Below the pieces are notes generated by a model, which did not search any database, had not been told where the DNA came from, and saw only the letters and a list, made by a program, of their open reading frames with translations. From NCBI GenBank assembly GCA_944326325.1, contig CALVDQ010000012.1, positions 1 to 64,000 on the forward strand: DNA of 64,000 nt, written 5' to 3'. Below are positions 25,104-33,827 of this stretch, piece after piece. The position numbers were made by a program, and so were the translations under genes. This DNA comes from an uncultured Bacteroidales bacterium. Lineage in GTDB: Bacteria; Bacteroidota; Bacteroidia; Bacteroidales; UBA932. Each line of letters begins with the position of its first letter. Position 1 is the first letter of the stretch.

Positions 25104-26722
25104 ATCTTTACGGCACCTGCCTTTTCAAGGGCCTCTTTCAGCTGGCTGTCATACCTCAGGCGTACCTGAATGCCGGCTTCCTGGAAATAGTACCTTACTG
25201 CCAGTTCCTCTTCTATGAACGGGACGATTTCATCCTTCTTCAGCCGGATGAAGTCTTCCTTGTCTATCTCCATGGCCTTCTCCAGTGCCGCAAGTTCTTC
25301 CTTCATGTCCCCGGCAAGGCCGTCGGATTCAAGTTCCTCCTTCATCTGGTCAAAAAGCGTACGGGCGCTGCTCCTGTAGTCGAATTCCTGGGTCTTGGCG
25401 AACTTGATGAAGTCTTCGAATTCCTCGTCGGATAACCTGAATGATGCCAGTGCAGGAATGGTGTCATGCTCCCGGGCATACTGTATCACGTACCTGTCGA
25501 TGATTCCGTTGAGCACGAGAGAGTAGACGAGCCGGCTGTAGGAAGGCGCATCCACCTCCACATCCGGAGTTATACCGCCTCCGTCGCGTACTGTACGGCC
25601 TTTGGCTGTCTTGAATTCGTGGGTAAGCGAATCAGGGATATGGCCCACGCTCCCGTCTTCGTTCCGGTGGCTGTAGTCGATGGCCTGGACGCAGCGTCCG
25701 CTCGGGGTGTAGTATTTGGCTGTGGTAACCTTGAGCTGGCCGTTGTATGCAATCGGCCTTACGGTCTGCACCAGTCCCTTGCCGAAGGTCCTCTTGCCCA
25801 TTATGATACCCCTGTCAAGGTCCTGGATGGCGCCGGCGACGATCTCGGAAGATGAGGCGGAACCGGAATCCACCATAACGATGAGCGGGATCAGGGTATC
25901 TACCGGTTCGGAGGTCGTCCTGAATTCCTTGTATGTGTCAGGCGCGATGCCCTTGGACGAGACCACGAGCGAACCTTTCGGCACGAAGAGAGAGACTATG
26001 TTTATCGCTTCGTTCATGAGCCCTCCGCCGTTGCCGCGGAGGTCGAGCACGAGCCTTTTCATCCCCTGTTCCTTGAGCTTGAAGTATCCTGTCCTGATTT
26101 CCTCGGAGACCTTGTCGGTGAAGCCGCTCTGGGCTATGTAGCCCGTCGTGTCGTCAAGCATGCCTACATATTCCACATCAGGGATGTGTATCCTTTCCCT
26201 GACAATAGCAACATCCACGGTATCCCTGCTGCGGGCCTTTACCACCTTGAAATTGACGGTAGTGCCTGGCTTGCCTTTCATCCTGTCGCTGCTTTCCTTG
26301 GCTTCCAGGCCTTTCGTCGGCATCCCGTCTATGGTCACGATCTCGTCTCCGCAGCGCAGTCCGTTCTTCCATGCAGGGGAGCCGTAGTAAGGTTCGTTTA
26401 TGACCACATTCGCTTCCTTGTCCTTGAAAATTATCGCTCCTATGCCCCCGTATGTCTTGGAGAGCATCATCTGAAGATCCTCGTTTTCCTCTTCGGGGAT
26501 ATATATTGTATAAGGGTCGAGGTTTTCCAGCATCGCACTTACTCCGGCACGCATTATCCTGTCCACAGGCAGGGTATCCACGTATGACCTGTTCAGTTCT
26601 TTCAGTATGGAATTCTGGATCTCCACCCACTGTCCCAGCTTGAAACTCTTGCTCTGTCCATAGACAGAAATCCCTGATATGACCGCCGCCATGACTGCCG
26701 CAGCAATATATTTTCTTTTCAT
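25100..26722 (-). CDS. S41 family C-terminal processing protease
   Basis: A periplasmic serine protease of the CtpA/Prc type. I start at 26722 (MKRKYIAAAVMAAVISG), which gives a signal peptide. The open frame continues 137 codons upstream only because it runs through the 81-bp repeats. An N-terminal helical segment is followed by a PDZ domain (YGGIGAIIFKD to GDEIVTIDG). The protease core has the Ser in DSGSASSSEIVAGA and the Lys in GKRTFGKGLVQ. Length 540 is typical for Bacteroidota. The promoter box is supplied by the adjacent repeat end at 26751-26758. Confidence 0.92.
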   Translation of the reverse strand: MKRKYIAAAVMAAVISGISVYGQSKSFKLGQWVEIQNSILKELNRSYVDTLPVDRIMRAGVSAMLENLDPYTIYIPEEENEDLQMMLSKTYGGIGAIIFKDKEANVVINEPYYGSPAWKNGLRCGDEIVTIDGMPTKGLEAKESSDRMKGKPGTTVNFKVVKARSRDTVDVAIVRERIHIPDVEYVGMLDDTTGYIAQSGFTDKVSEEIRTGYFKLKEQGMKRLVLDLRGNGGGLMNEAINIVSLFVPKGSLVVSSKGIAPDTYKEFRTTSEPVDTLIPLIVMVDSGSASSSEIVAGAIQDLDRGIIMGKRTFGKGLVQTVRPIAYNGQLKVTTAKYYTPSGRCVQAIDYSHRNEDGSVGHIPDSLTHEFKTAKGRTVRDGGGITPDVEVDAPSYSRLVYSLVLNGIIDRYVIQYAREHDTIPALASFRLSDEEFEDFIKFAKTQEFDYRSSARTLFDQMKEELESDGLAGDMKEELAALEKAMEIDKEDFIRLKKDEIVPFIEEELAVRYYFQEAGIQVRLRYDSQLKEALEKAGAVKI

Positions 26723-26750
26723 CGTCCGATAAATTTTTAAATGCGAATGA

Positions 26751-26782
26751 CAAATATACGCAGAAGCCGAGAGCAATGCAAG
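26751..26782 (-). promoter_or_regulatory. Repeat-borne promoter of the S41 protease
   Basis: On the minus strand CTTG (complement of 26779-26782) is followed after 20 bases by TATATTTG (complement of 26751-26758). The box is the last part of the proximal 81-bp repeat and gives a start near 26744, about 20 bases ahead of the ATG. Two more copies lie 81 and 162 bases upstream. Confidence 0.65.
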
Positions 26783-26968
26783 TTTACTTGCAATTGCCGA
26801 GGCGCAACAGTATATGTGGACATGAAGTGGCCAAATATACGCAGAAGCCGAGAGCAATGCAAGTTTACTTGCAATTGCCGAGGCGCAACAGTATATGTGG
26901 ACATGAAGTGGCCAAATATACGCAGAAGCCGAGAGCAGAACAAATTTATTTGTTCTGCCGAGCCCAGT
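26751..26968. repeat. Tandem 81-bp repeat array, two full units plus a variant part
   Basis: Units at 26751-26831 and 26832-26912 are identical. A third, from 26913, keeps the first 25 or so bases and the hairpin design but with a different stem (GCAGAACAAAT instead of GCAATGCAAGT), then departs. From about 26960 to 27035 the sequence looks like a second dispersed element with small inverted repeats (GGATC/GATCC, GGGCTTCGCCC). No gene lies in 26723-27147. The same 81-bp unit recurs, in the opposite orientation, at 34994-35166. Confidence 0.9.
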
Positions 26969-27108
26969 CGAGGGATCTGACTGATGATCCAGGACAGATT
27001 TCTCCACTCCGGGCTTCGCCCTGCCGTCGAAATGATACTTATGGGTATTTTGCGGATAATCGTATGTCAAGTTTTCATGACGGGAATCTACGGTATCAGA
27101 AAAATTGC

Positions 27109-27116
27109 TATCTTTG
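27109..27116 (+). promoter_or_regulatory. Promoter -7 box for the LRR lipoprotein
   Basis: TATCTTTG fits TAnnTTTG. It lies 31 bases ahead of the chosen ATG at 27148. No TTTG is seen at -33, so support is partial. Confidence 0.4.
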
Positions 27117-27147
27117 AATGGATTATGTATCAAATAACTACGAACTT

Positions 27148-28938
27148 ATGAAACTCTTGAAACTGTTACGCCTGTCCGTTTTCTCCCTTTTTGTTTCTGT
27201 GTCCTGCAGTGAATACTCCCCTGATGCTGATTCTGGTTCAGATGATGCCTTTTATGAAGCATACGATACTGTCTCCGATGACATAATCAGATTTATAGAG
27301 AATAATGAAGATGTCACGTATGATTCTGTCATAGATTATGTTTCCAGATTTCCCGAAGTGGAATCAGTAGAGAAAGAGGATGATATCCTTTATATCCATT
27401 TTGCCGGAGGCTATACTTTTTTCTGCGATATCAATGGGATGACTACATTGGGCGATGAGGTGTGGTCGTTCGATGAAGATGAGCTGGAGCATCTGCTTGA
27501 TTCCCTCGCGGAAGAGTCGTCTCTTGGAGATTATGTTTCCGGGGCGGAACCTGTGGACGATGAAATGCTTTCGGAAATAGAAAATGGAGTTATTGAAAAT
27601 GAAGATGTTACGTCGGAATCCATTACGAAAGCCGGAGCAGGGAACAACCTGACATTGCTGAGCCGCAGGACAGCATTGATCTGGAGCCCGTTCCCTGAAA
27701 TCCGACAGGAGAAGCTTTCCATAACCAGACTTATGAAGCGGTGCGGCATCAAGGAGGTGCGGGAGCCGAAGTCGTACGCTCCTGCCTCCATGTCTCTTTT
27801 CAAGGATTATGATTTTGTCGTAATTCTTGCCCACGGTACGCCCGACGGATGTCTTTCGGTATCATACGGATACAAAAGCCTTTATGAGGAGGAGTTGAAA
27901 GCCGGAACAGTCATGAAAGGGACTAAAGGACTGGTCTTGACAAGGAAATTTCTCGAGAAGTACCTTCCGGAAATGCCCCGTACAATCATATGGACAATCG
28001 TATGCTATAGCGGAAGAGAAAATTCCGTATTCCTTGAAATAGCGAAAGAGAAGGATGTAGCGGATTTTTTCGGAGGAGACAATACTCTGACGAGTCCTTT
28101 GCCGTGTTCTCCGATGAAAGATTATATTCCGAAATTTTTCATCGGAGGTCAGACATCCGAGAAGTCGTTCATGGACGGAAAGTCTTATTATTCTGGCGGT
28201 TCGATGAAAGGTATGACATATATTCCCTGTAAATACTGGCGTAGAGGTGAGAAGAATGTATGCTATGTGAGTCCGGAGACAGGAGCGCCGGGTACTGTAG
28301 GCAGTGATTTCTGTGTGGTGAATCTCGGCATCAGCTATCCGTCGGATATCCAAGGCGCAGCTCTTCCAGATGCAGGTATCCAGCTCGGAGTATGTCTGCT
28401 TGAAGAAGAGACCGGCAGGCGGTGGTATATCCCGGTATCCATGTCCGGACAGTACACTACTTTCTATTCCAAACTGAAATCCATACAGTCCAGGGCTGTG
28501 TCCCTGAGAAACTTGTCGCCCGGTATATGGTACAGATATGTCACATATCTCAGGATACTGTATTGCCGTGACAACAATCTCAAGAGTTTGGATATATCCC
28601 GGAACAGGAATCTTGAAGTCTTGTCTTTTTCCGGTAACCCTATTGCACAGATGGATGTATCATGTCTGCCGATGCTGGAGATCTATGAATGCTCACATAC
28701 GGGAATCTCAGAGGTGGACGTGTCGTCTAACCGCAATCTCCAGAGACTTTACTGTGATGGGGCACCTGTCCGTAGTCTTGATCTTTTTGGACTTGGGAGG
28801 CTTGAAATTGTGGAATGTGACGATTGCTGTCTGGAGGAACTTGTGCTGGATGGATGCGTATCTATAAAGGAGCTTGTGTGTTATAATCACGATGGGGGCA
28901 GTAACATGGACGGGACTGACCAACAATATGTTATATGA
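27148..28938 (+). CDS. LRR lipoprotein with a caspase/gingipain-like His-Cys pair
   Basis: A 596-residue lipoprotein (signal ending SVSC, Cys20); the earlier ATG at 27118 would mask the signal. Residues about 25-165 are acidic and of unknown fold. The middle (about 170-385) has VVILAHGTPDG with His229 and TIIWTIVCYSGREN with Cys286. This spacing and context recall clan CD cysteine peptidases (caspase, gingipain, CHAT), but I cannot confirm the fold. Residues about 455-585 hold Bacteroidota-type leucine-rich repeats (LRILYCRDNNLKSLDISRN and similar). The next gene starts 3 bases after its stop, so the two are co-expressed. Surface proteolysis or binding is an inference. Confidence 0.65.
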   Translation: MKLLKLLRLSVFSLFVSVSCSEYSPDADSGSDDAFYEAYDTVSDDIIRFIENNEDVTYDSVIDYVSRFPEVESVEKEDDILYIHFAGGYTFFCDINGMTTLGDEVWSFDEDELEHLLDSLAEESSLGDYVSGAEPVDDEMLSEIENGVIENEDVTSESITKAGAGNNLTLLSRRTALIWSPFPEIRQEKLSITRLMKRCGIKEVREPKSYAPASMSLFKDYDFVVILAHGTPDGCLSVSYGYKSLYEEELKAGTVMKGTKGLVLTRKFLEKYLPEMPRTIIWTIVCYSGRENSVFLEIAKEKDVADFFGGDNTLTSPLPCSPMKDYIPKFFIGGQTSEKSFMDGKSYYSGGSMKGMTYIPCKYWRRGEKNVCYVSPETGAPGTVGSDFCVVNLGISYPSDIQGAALPDAGIQLGVCLLEEETGRRWYIPVSMSGQYTTFYSKLKSIQSRAVSLRNLSPGIWYRYVTYLRILYCRDNNLKSLDISRNRNLEVLSFSGNPIAQMDVSCLPMLEIYECSHTGISEVDVSSNRNLQRLYCDGAPVRSLDLFGLGRLEIVECDDCCLEELVLDGCVSIKELVCYNHDGGSNMDGTDQQYVI

Positions 28939-28941
28939 AAA

Positions 28942-31098
28942 ATGAGTGCTATGAAGAATATGTTTCCGGAAATTTTCCATACAGCTTTGCTTGCTGCTAT
29001 GGTTATTATGGTTGAAGCCGCTGCAGCGTCACCGTCATACGCTGCACCGCAGAATCTGCAGGACAACCGGATAGTATCTTATGTGAACGGACAGAAATTC
29101 AATTTCAGGATATTGGACGGATACCGTCTGGAGCTTTTGCCGGGAGATTACGGAGAGGAGCTTGTCATCCCGGCAGGCGTGGAGCATGAGGGGAATATCT
29201 ACACCGTGACCTGCATCGGTCAGGAAGCCCTGACAGGCAGTAGCCTGCAGCGGGTCATCGTGCCGCATACCGTGTCGGTGCTTGACTATCCTTTCGGTAC
29301 TTCGTTGACGGAACAGGCTCCGATAGATTCCATCAAGTTCTATGGCAGACCATCGCATATCAGGGGTGTGCTTCCTTATGATGCGCTGAAATATGTGAAG
29401 GAAAAGAAACCCGGTCTCGAAGCTGGGGATCCATGGGGCGGAGGCGGTTTTACGGTAGATTCGGCTGCTCCTCTGTACAACATGCTTGCAGTGCGCGACA
29501 ATGAGACCGGGCTGCTCGGCATCACATCCTATGATTCTGTCATGCTGCCGTTTGAATATGAGGACTATAACAACATATACGTGTCCTATGAAGACGGATA
29601 TATGATACACGGGGTGGTGCTGAAGAAAGACGAGAAATGGGGACTTGTGGACCTTAACGGCAAAATTCTGCTGCCTTTCAGATATGAATCTCCGGAGATG
29701 ATCGGGGACAGGGATCAGATAGGGAAAAAGATGTACAGGGCTACTCTCAAGGTGTATGGGAAAAAGGCATGGTCTGAGTCCTTCGCTTTGATGCGGCGCC
29801 GTTGCGATGCCCAGATACCGTACCTGATGTATCTGGCAGGCGGCTACGGGTGGAAGACTGACGAAGAAAAAAGTATAGAAGAGTCATGGAATAGGATGTT
29901 CAAGGTTGCAGGTTACGACAGACAGAGAGACAAGGACAGCCTGGAGCTGTGTTTCGATTCGCTTATGGCAGCAGGCGCCGCAGCCGAGGCTAAAGTCCTT
30001 TACAAGGGCTATGGCAGGGATTTCGGATATGATGCCGGGATGGAGGACAGGCTCGCTGATGCCGGAGTCCTTGACTATACGGGGTACACGGCTACAAGTG
30101 TAGCCTGGGAGAACGGGGAGTATACCGGCAGAGTTGATGAGTTCGGGAGACCCCACGGGCAGGCGAAATACATCAAGGATGACAATGTTTCAGATATGCT
30201 GTGGCTCATCATCACGGGCGGTTCGTCTGTACAGACCTATAACCATGACATTTTCACGGGGATGTGGATAAGGGGGAAGATGTACGGTGAGGGAGTCATG
30301 ACCCGGTATGAGATCTGCGATGACCCCGCAGGGGCGGATACTGTCAGGCTTTTCACGTGTACCGGATATCTTATCGACGGGAAACCTGCAGGGACAGTGC
30401 TGATGGAGTATGCCGAGGATGCCGGCTTTTTCCCTGCCAGGGAGATGCGGCTGGCAAGGTATGTCGGGACGGTCTCGGACTGGAAGCCGGACGGTTACGG
30501 GACCGGACATTATTATACAGGGGAAACATATACCGGAGGATGGAAGGACGGCAAATTGTCAGGCAGGGGCAGGTACACGTTTACGGACGGGCAGTTTTAT
30601 GACGGCGAATTCGAAAATGACGACTTCATTTCCGGGACGGCTCTGGTATATTTCGAAGACGGTGCCAGGTATGAGGGAGGAATCAGGGACTATCTTCTTC
30701 ACGGGCATGGAAAGTACAGGATTGCGGACGGTACTGTATATGAGGGAGAATTCAGGGATAACAAACTGCGTGGACAATTTACTGTCACATACCCTTCCGG
30801 AGAGACTGAAACTAAGGTCTTTGGGGAAGCTGGATATATCACCGTGAACGGGAAGACGTTCCTGGAGGAAGTTGTTCCGAAAGAAGGCGGGGTCAGGACA
30901 TATTCAGTCTCCACTGACTGGATTGAATACCTGATAGACAATCTCCCCGGCTGGATTGAAGTGGTCTCGAATGACGCGGAGTCCTTTACCCTGCGCTTCT
31001 ATCCGAACAATACCTCCGCCATACGAGACCAGAATATCTATGTCAAGGCAGGAGGCAAATATGTGCGGATCTGGATTGAACAGGAGCGCGGGAGATAG
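28942..31098 (+). CDS. Secreted MORN-repeat protein with BACON-like C-terminus
   Basis: A 718-residue protein with an N-terminal signal (ending near PSYAAP; ATGs at 28942 and 28951 are both possible). Residues about 40-130 resemble a BspA-type leucine-rich cap. A WG-like repeat follows (KKDEKWGLVDLNGKILLPF). About 380-620 hold at least six MORN repeats, e.g. YTGGWKDGKLSGRGRYTF and YDGEFENDDF. The last 70 residues (PGWIEVVSNDAESFTLRFYP) look like a BACON domain. Coupled with the LRR lipoprotein upstream. MORN repeats usually bind lipids or act as scaffolds; here the role is unknown. Confidence 0.8.
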   Translation: MSAMKNMFPEIFHTALLAAMVIMVEAAAASPSYAAPQNLQDNRIVSYVNGQKFNFRILDGYRLELLPGDYGEELVIPAGVEHEGNIYTVTCIGQEALTGSSLQRVIVPHTVSVLDYPFGTSLTEQAPIDSIKFYGRPSHIRGVLPYDALKYVKEKKPGLEAGDPWGGGGFTVDSAAPLYNMLAVRDNETGLLGITSYDSVMLPFEYEDYNNIYVSYEDGYMIHGVVLKKDEKWGLVDLNGKILLPFRYESPEMIGDRDQIGKKMYRATLKVYGKKAWSESFALMRRRCDAQIPYLMYLAGGYGWKTDEEKSIEESWNRMFKVAGYDRQRDKDSLELCFDSLMAAGAAAEAKVLYKGYGRDFGYDAGMEDRLADAGVLDYTGYTATSVAWENGEYTGRVDEFGRPHGQAKYIKDDNVSDMLWLIITGGSSVQTYNHDIFTGMWIRGKMYGEGVMTRYEICDDPAGADTVRLFTCTGYLIDGKPAGTVLMEYAEDAGFFPAREMRLARYVGTVSDWKPDGYGTGHYYTGETYTGGWKDGKLSGRGRYTFTDGQFYDGEFENDDFISGTALVYFEDGARYEGGIRDYLLHGHGKYRIADGTVYEGEFRDNKLRGQFTVTYPSGETETKVFGEAGYITVNGKTFLEEVVPKEGGVRTYSVSTDWIEYLIDNLPGWIEVVSNDAESFTLRFYPNNTSAIRDQNIYVKAGGKYVRIWIEQERGR

Positions 31099-31126
31099 CT
31101 TTTCTGCGGAGCCGTTGTGATGCCGT

Positions 31127-31157
31127 TTTGCGGATTTGCGAAATATTTTTACCTTTG
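31127..31157 (+). promoter_or_regulatory. Promoter for rdgB-recO
   Basis: TTTG at 31127-31130 and TACCTTTG at 31150-31157 are separated by 19 bases, a full match to the Bacteroidota consensus. The start codon at 31188 is 30 bases further on. Confidence 0.8.
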
Positions 31158-31187
31158 CGGCGTATTAAGACGAAAAACAAAGCAGTT

Positions 31188-31859
31188 ATGAAAATGGTTT
31201 TTGCAACGGGCAATAGCGGAAAACTGCGTGAGGCATCGGAAATTTTAGGCAAGGGATTCGAGCTCGTTACCCCTGCACAGATGGGAATCAGTGAAGAAAT
31301 TCCCGAGACAGGTACTACCCTGAGGGCCAATTCGCAGCAGAAGGCGGACTTTATATGGCAGAACTGCCACACGGACTGTTTCGCTGACGACACCGGTCTT
31401 GAAGTGGATTCGCTCGGAGGCGCCCCGGGAGTACATACGGCACGCTACGCCGGAGAAGACAAGGATTTCGGGAAGAATATGGACAAGCTCCTCGACGAAC
31501 TTTCCCGCAAGGAGACGGAAGCGTCGCTCATGGCTTCCATGGGTATCACACCAAAGAAGAATCTCAGAAAGGCGCGGTTCAGAAGCGTTGTCACACTTAT
31601 CCTTGACGGCCGCCGTTACTTTTTCAACGGAACCCTCGAAGGCAGGATAGCCCGCGCCAGGGCAGGGAAAGGCGGATTCGGCTATGATCCGGTATTCATC
31701 GCCGACGATTATCCTTCAGTCACGCTCGCGGAGATATCGGAAGAGCAGAAAAATTCCATTTCACACCGTGGGAAGGCCTTGAGGGCCATGGCGGAGTTCC
31801 TTGCTTCCGGCGGACAGTACGGGGATGGAGGTAGCGACGCCGTGAAAATCGGGGCATGA
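31188..31859 (+). CDS. rdgB: Non-canonical purine NTP pyrophosphatase RdgB/HAM1
   Basis: Hydrolyses ITP, dITP and XTP to monophosphates and so cleans the nucleotide pool. The start MKMVFATGNSGKLREA places the family N-terminal motif first; a reading from 31128 would run into the promoter. Further motifs are FADDTGLEVDSLGGAPGVHT, GKGGFGYDPVFIAD and SISHRGKAL. The protein is 223 residues; the last 20 beyond the family core are Gly/Asp-rich. It precedes recO by 25 bases and shares its promoter. Confidence 0.94.
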   Translation: MKMVFATGNSGKLREASEILGKGFELVTPAQMGISEEIPETGTTLRANSQQKADFIWQNCHTDCFADDTGLEVDSLGGAPGVHTARYAGEDKDFGKNMDKLLDELSRKETEASLMASMGITPKKNLRKARFRSVVTLILDGRRYFFNGTLEGRIARARAGKGGFGYDPVFIADDYPSVTLAEISEEQKNSISHRGKALRAMAEFLASGGQYGDGGSDAVKIGA

Positions 31860-31884
31860 CCCAGGCAAGTATTACGGTGCGGCC

Positions 31885-32538
31885 ATGCTCAACAGTTCAG
31901 AATTCATCCTTCTGCACACGACTAAGTTCGGAGAGAATTCCATAGTCCTGCATACCCTCTCGAAGGTGTACGGCAGGAAGGGCCTTTTCGTAAAGAGCAT
32001 GCCCCGCCGTTCCATGACCTCGCTTTTCTTCCCCTTGAGCATACTTGAAGCGGATATTTACGAGACAAGCAGGTCGAAGCTTTTCACCGCAAGGAACGTC
32101 TCGTCGCGCTATCCACTTGCAGGCATAAGGAACAACCTCAGCAAGAGCGCCATGTCGATGTTTATCAGCGAGGTCATCTACCGTGTCGTAAGGGACGGGA
32201 TGAACGATCCCGCCCTTTATGATATGTGCGAGAGGAACATCCTCCTTCTGGATGCGCTGGAGACGGACTTCAGTAATTTTCACCTGTATTTTCTCCTGGA
32301 GTTCATCATCGCCCTGGGGTTCAGCCCCGATCCGGATGCCCTCGCCCCGTTTGTCGGGGACAGGCTGCCGGCGGTGTCCCGTTTCGTGGAGCTTCCGTTT
32401 TCCGAGGCCATGCTTGTTCCCATGTCGGGAGAGCTCCGTAACGAGATTGCCGAAAAACTCCTGAAATACATCGAATACCACACCGAGTCATCCGTGAATG
32501 TCAATTCCCTGAAAGTCCTCCGGGAGCTGTTCAGATGA
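31885..32538 (+). CDS. recO: DNA repair protein RecO
   Basis: Helps RecF/RecR load RecA at gaps. The N-terminal OB-fold is seen in FILLHTTKFGENSIVLHTLSK and YGRKGLFVKS, followed by a helical C-terminal domain. At 217 residues it is slightly shorter than usual. The C-terminal zinc cysteines found in many RecO proteins are absent; only one Cys is present, in DMCERN. It converges on the U32 gene and overlaps its end by 8 bases. Confidence 0.85.
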   Translation: MLNSSEFILLHTTKFGENSIVLHTLSKVYGRKGLFVKSMPRRSMTSLFFPLSILEADIYETSRSKLFTARNVSSRYPLAGIRNNLSKSAMSMFISEVIYRVVRDGMNDPALYDMCERNILLLDALETDFSNFHLYFLLEFIIALGFSPDPDALAPFVGDRLPAVSRFVELPFSEAMLVPMSGELRNEIAEKLLKYIEYHTESSVNVNSLKVLRELFR

Positions 32539-33790
32539 TATTTTCATTCCAGATATAGACCTTGTCGGAGCGGCGCAGCTTTTCCGTCTGTCCTCCGAGA
32601 TCGACAGGAACGGAGCAGAACACGCCTTTCCCGGCTTCCTGTACAGGTTTCAGGTCCACCCGTATCTCCGGGACAGTCATTTCCACCACCCCGGTCGACG
32701 GACCCATGATCAGTATCCTGTCCCCGACCTTCAGCGGAGCCGACTCTACCAGGATCTCTGCGACCCCGAGTTTTGCGAACCAGTTCGTGACCTTGCCGCT
32801 GTAGACTTTCTTCCTTGTCGCCTTGCTCCCGTAGACTTCGCTCCATTCTCCGAGTCTCGCCCCCTGGTAGTATCCGTCCCAGAAACCCCTGTTGAATACT
32901 TCGGCAAGCTCTTTTTTCAGGCCGGCGGCCAATTCGGGAGTATATCTGCCCTCGCATACCGCGTCAGCCGCCCTCCTGTAGCAGGATGCGGTCTTCTTTA
33001 CGTATTCGGCTGAACGCGCCCGTCCTTCTATCTTGAAGACAGTGACTCCGGCGTCTATGATCCTGTCCATGAATTCTATGGTACACAGATCTTTCGGTGA
33101 CATGATGTATTTGTTGTCCACCACGAGCCGGTTTCCGGTCTCGAGGTCCGTCACCTCGTATCCGCGCCTGCAGATCTGATAGCAGGACCCGCGGTTGGCC
33201 GATGCCCCGTATTCATGAAGGCTGAGGTAGCATTTCCCTGAAACGGCCATGCACAGGGCACCGTGCGCGAACATCTCGATCTCGACCCTGCGTCCCGACG
33301 GCCCCTTTATGTCCCCGGAGTCTATGATTGATTTTATCTCCTTGACCTGATGGAGATTGAGCTCCCGGGCCAGCACTACTACATCGGCATATTGCGAATA
33401 GAATCTCAGGGCTTCGGCATTGGAAATGCTGAGCTGGGTGGAAATGTGCACCTCGAGCCCGATGGAACGGGCATAGATGATGGCCGCCATGTCGGAAGCT
33501 ATGACAGCCGAGATTCCGGCGACCCTGGCGGCATCGAGGGTGCGGCGCATATCCTGAAGGTCTTCCTGGTAGAGGACTATGTTGAGGGTGAGATAGGACT
33601 TCACTCCGTGTTCCCTGCATATCCTGCAGATTTCCGGAAGATCTTCCATCTTGAAATTATTGGCCGAGTGAGAACGCATATTCAGCCTTTCCACCCCGAA
33701 ATATACCGAATCGGCCCCGCCTTGTATGGCGGCCTGCAGACATTCGAAATTGCCTGCAGGAGCCATTATCTCCAGATCTTTCTTTTCCAT
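32531..33790 (-). CDS. Peptidase U32 family protein (TrhP/YegQ-like)
   Basis: Members of this family take part in prephenate-dependent hydroxylation of tRNA uridine 34, although they were first called collagenases. The N-terminus LEIMAPAGNFECLQAAIQGG and the segment EMFAHGALCMAVSGKC are family signatures. Cysteines in SCYQICRRGYE may bind an iron-sulfur cluster. The C-terminal part from about 330 is the beta-barrel seen in longer members. Length 419 is typical. It stands alone between recO and the polyprenyl synthase, on the same strand as the latter. Confidence 0.88.
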   Translation of the reverse strand: MEKKDLEIMAPAGNFECLQAAIQGGADSVYFGVERLNMRSHSANNFKMEDLPEICRICREHGVKSYLTLNIVLYQEDLQDMRRTLDAARVAGISAVIASDMAAIIYARSIGLEVHISTQLSISNAEALRFYSQYADVVVLARELNLHQVKEIKSIIDSGDIKGPSGRRVEIEMFAHGALCMAVSGKCYLSLHEYGASANRGSCYQICRRGYEVTDLETGNRLVVDNKYIMSPKDLCTIEFMDRIIDAGVTVFKIEGRARSAEYVKKTASCYRRAADAVCEGRYTPELAAGLKKELAEVFNRGFWDGYYQGARLGEWSEVYGSKATRKKVYSGKVTNWFAKLGVAEILVESAPLKVGDRILIMGPSTGVVEMTVPEIRVDLKPVQEAGKGVFCSVPVDLGGQTEKLRRSDKVYIWNENII

Positions 33791-33827
33791 AATGATGTCA
33801 GTGCAGAGAATCTGTTTTCATCCGGCC

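Noticed and set aside
26751-26968. Regular repeats that might be a CRISPR array
   Set aside because: Whole 81-bp units are identical with no variable spacer, and there is no cas gene in the window.
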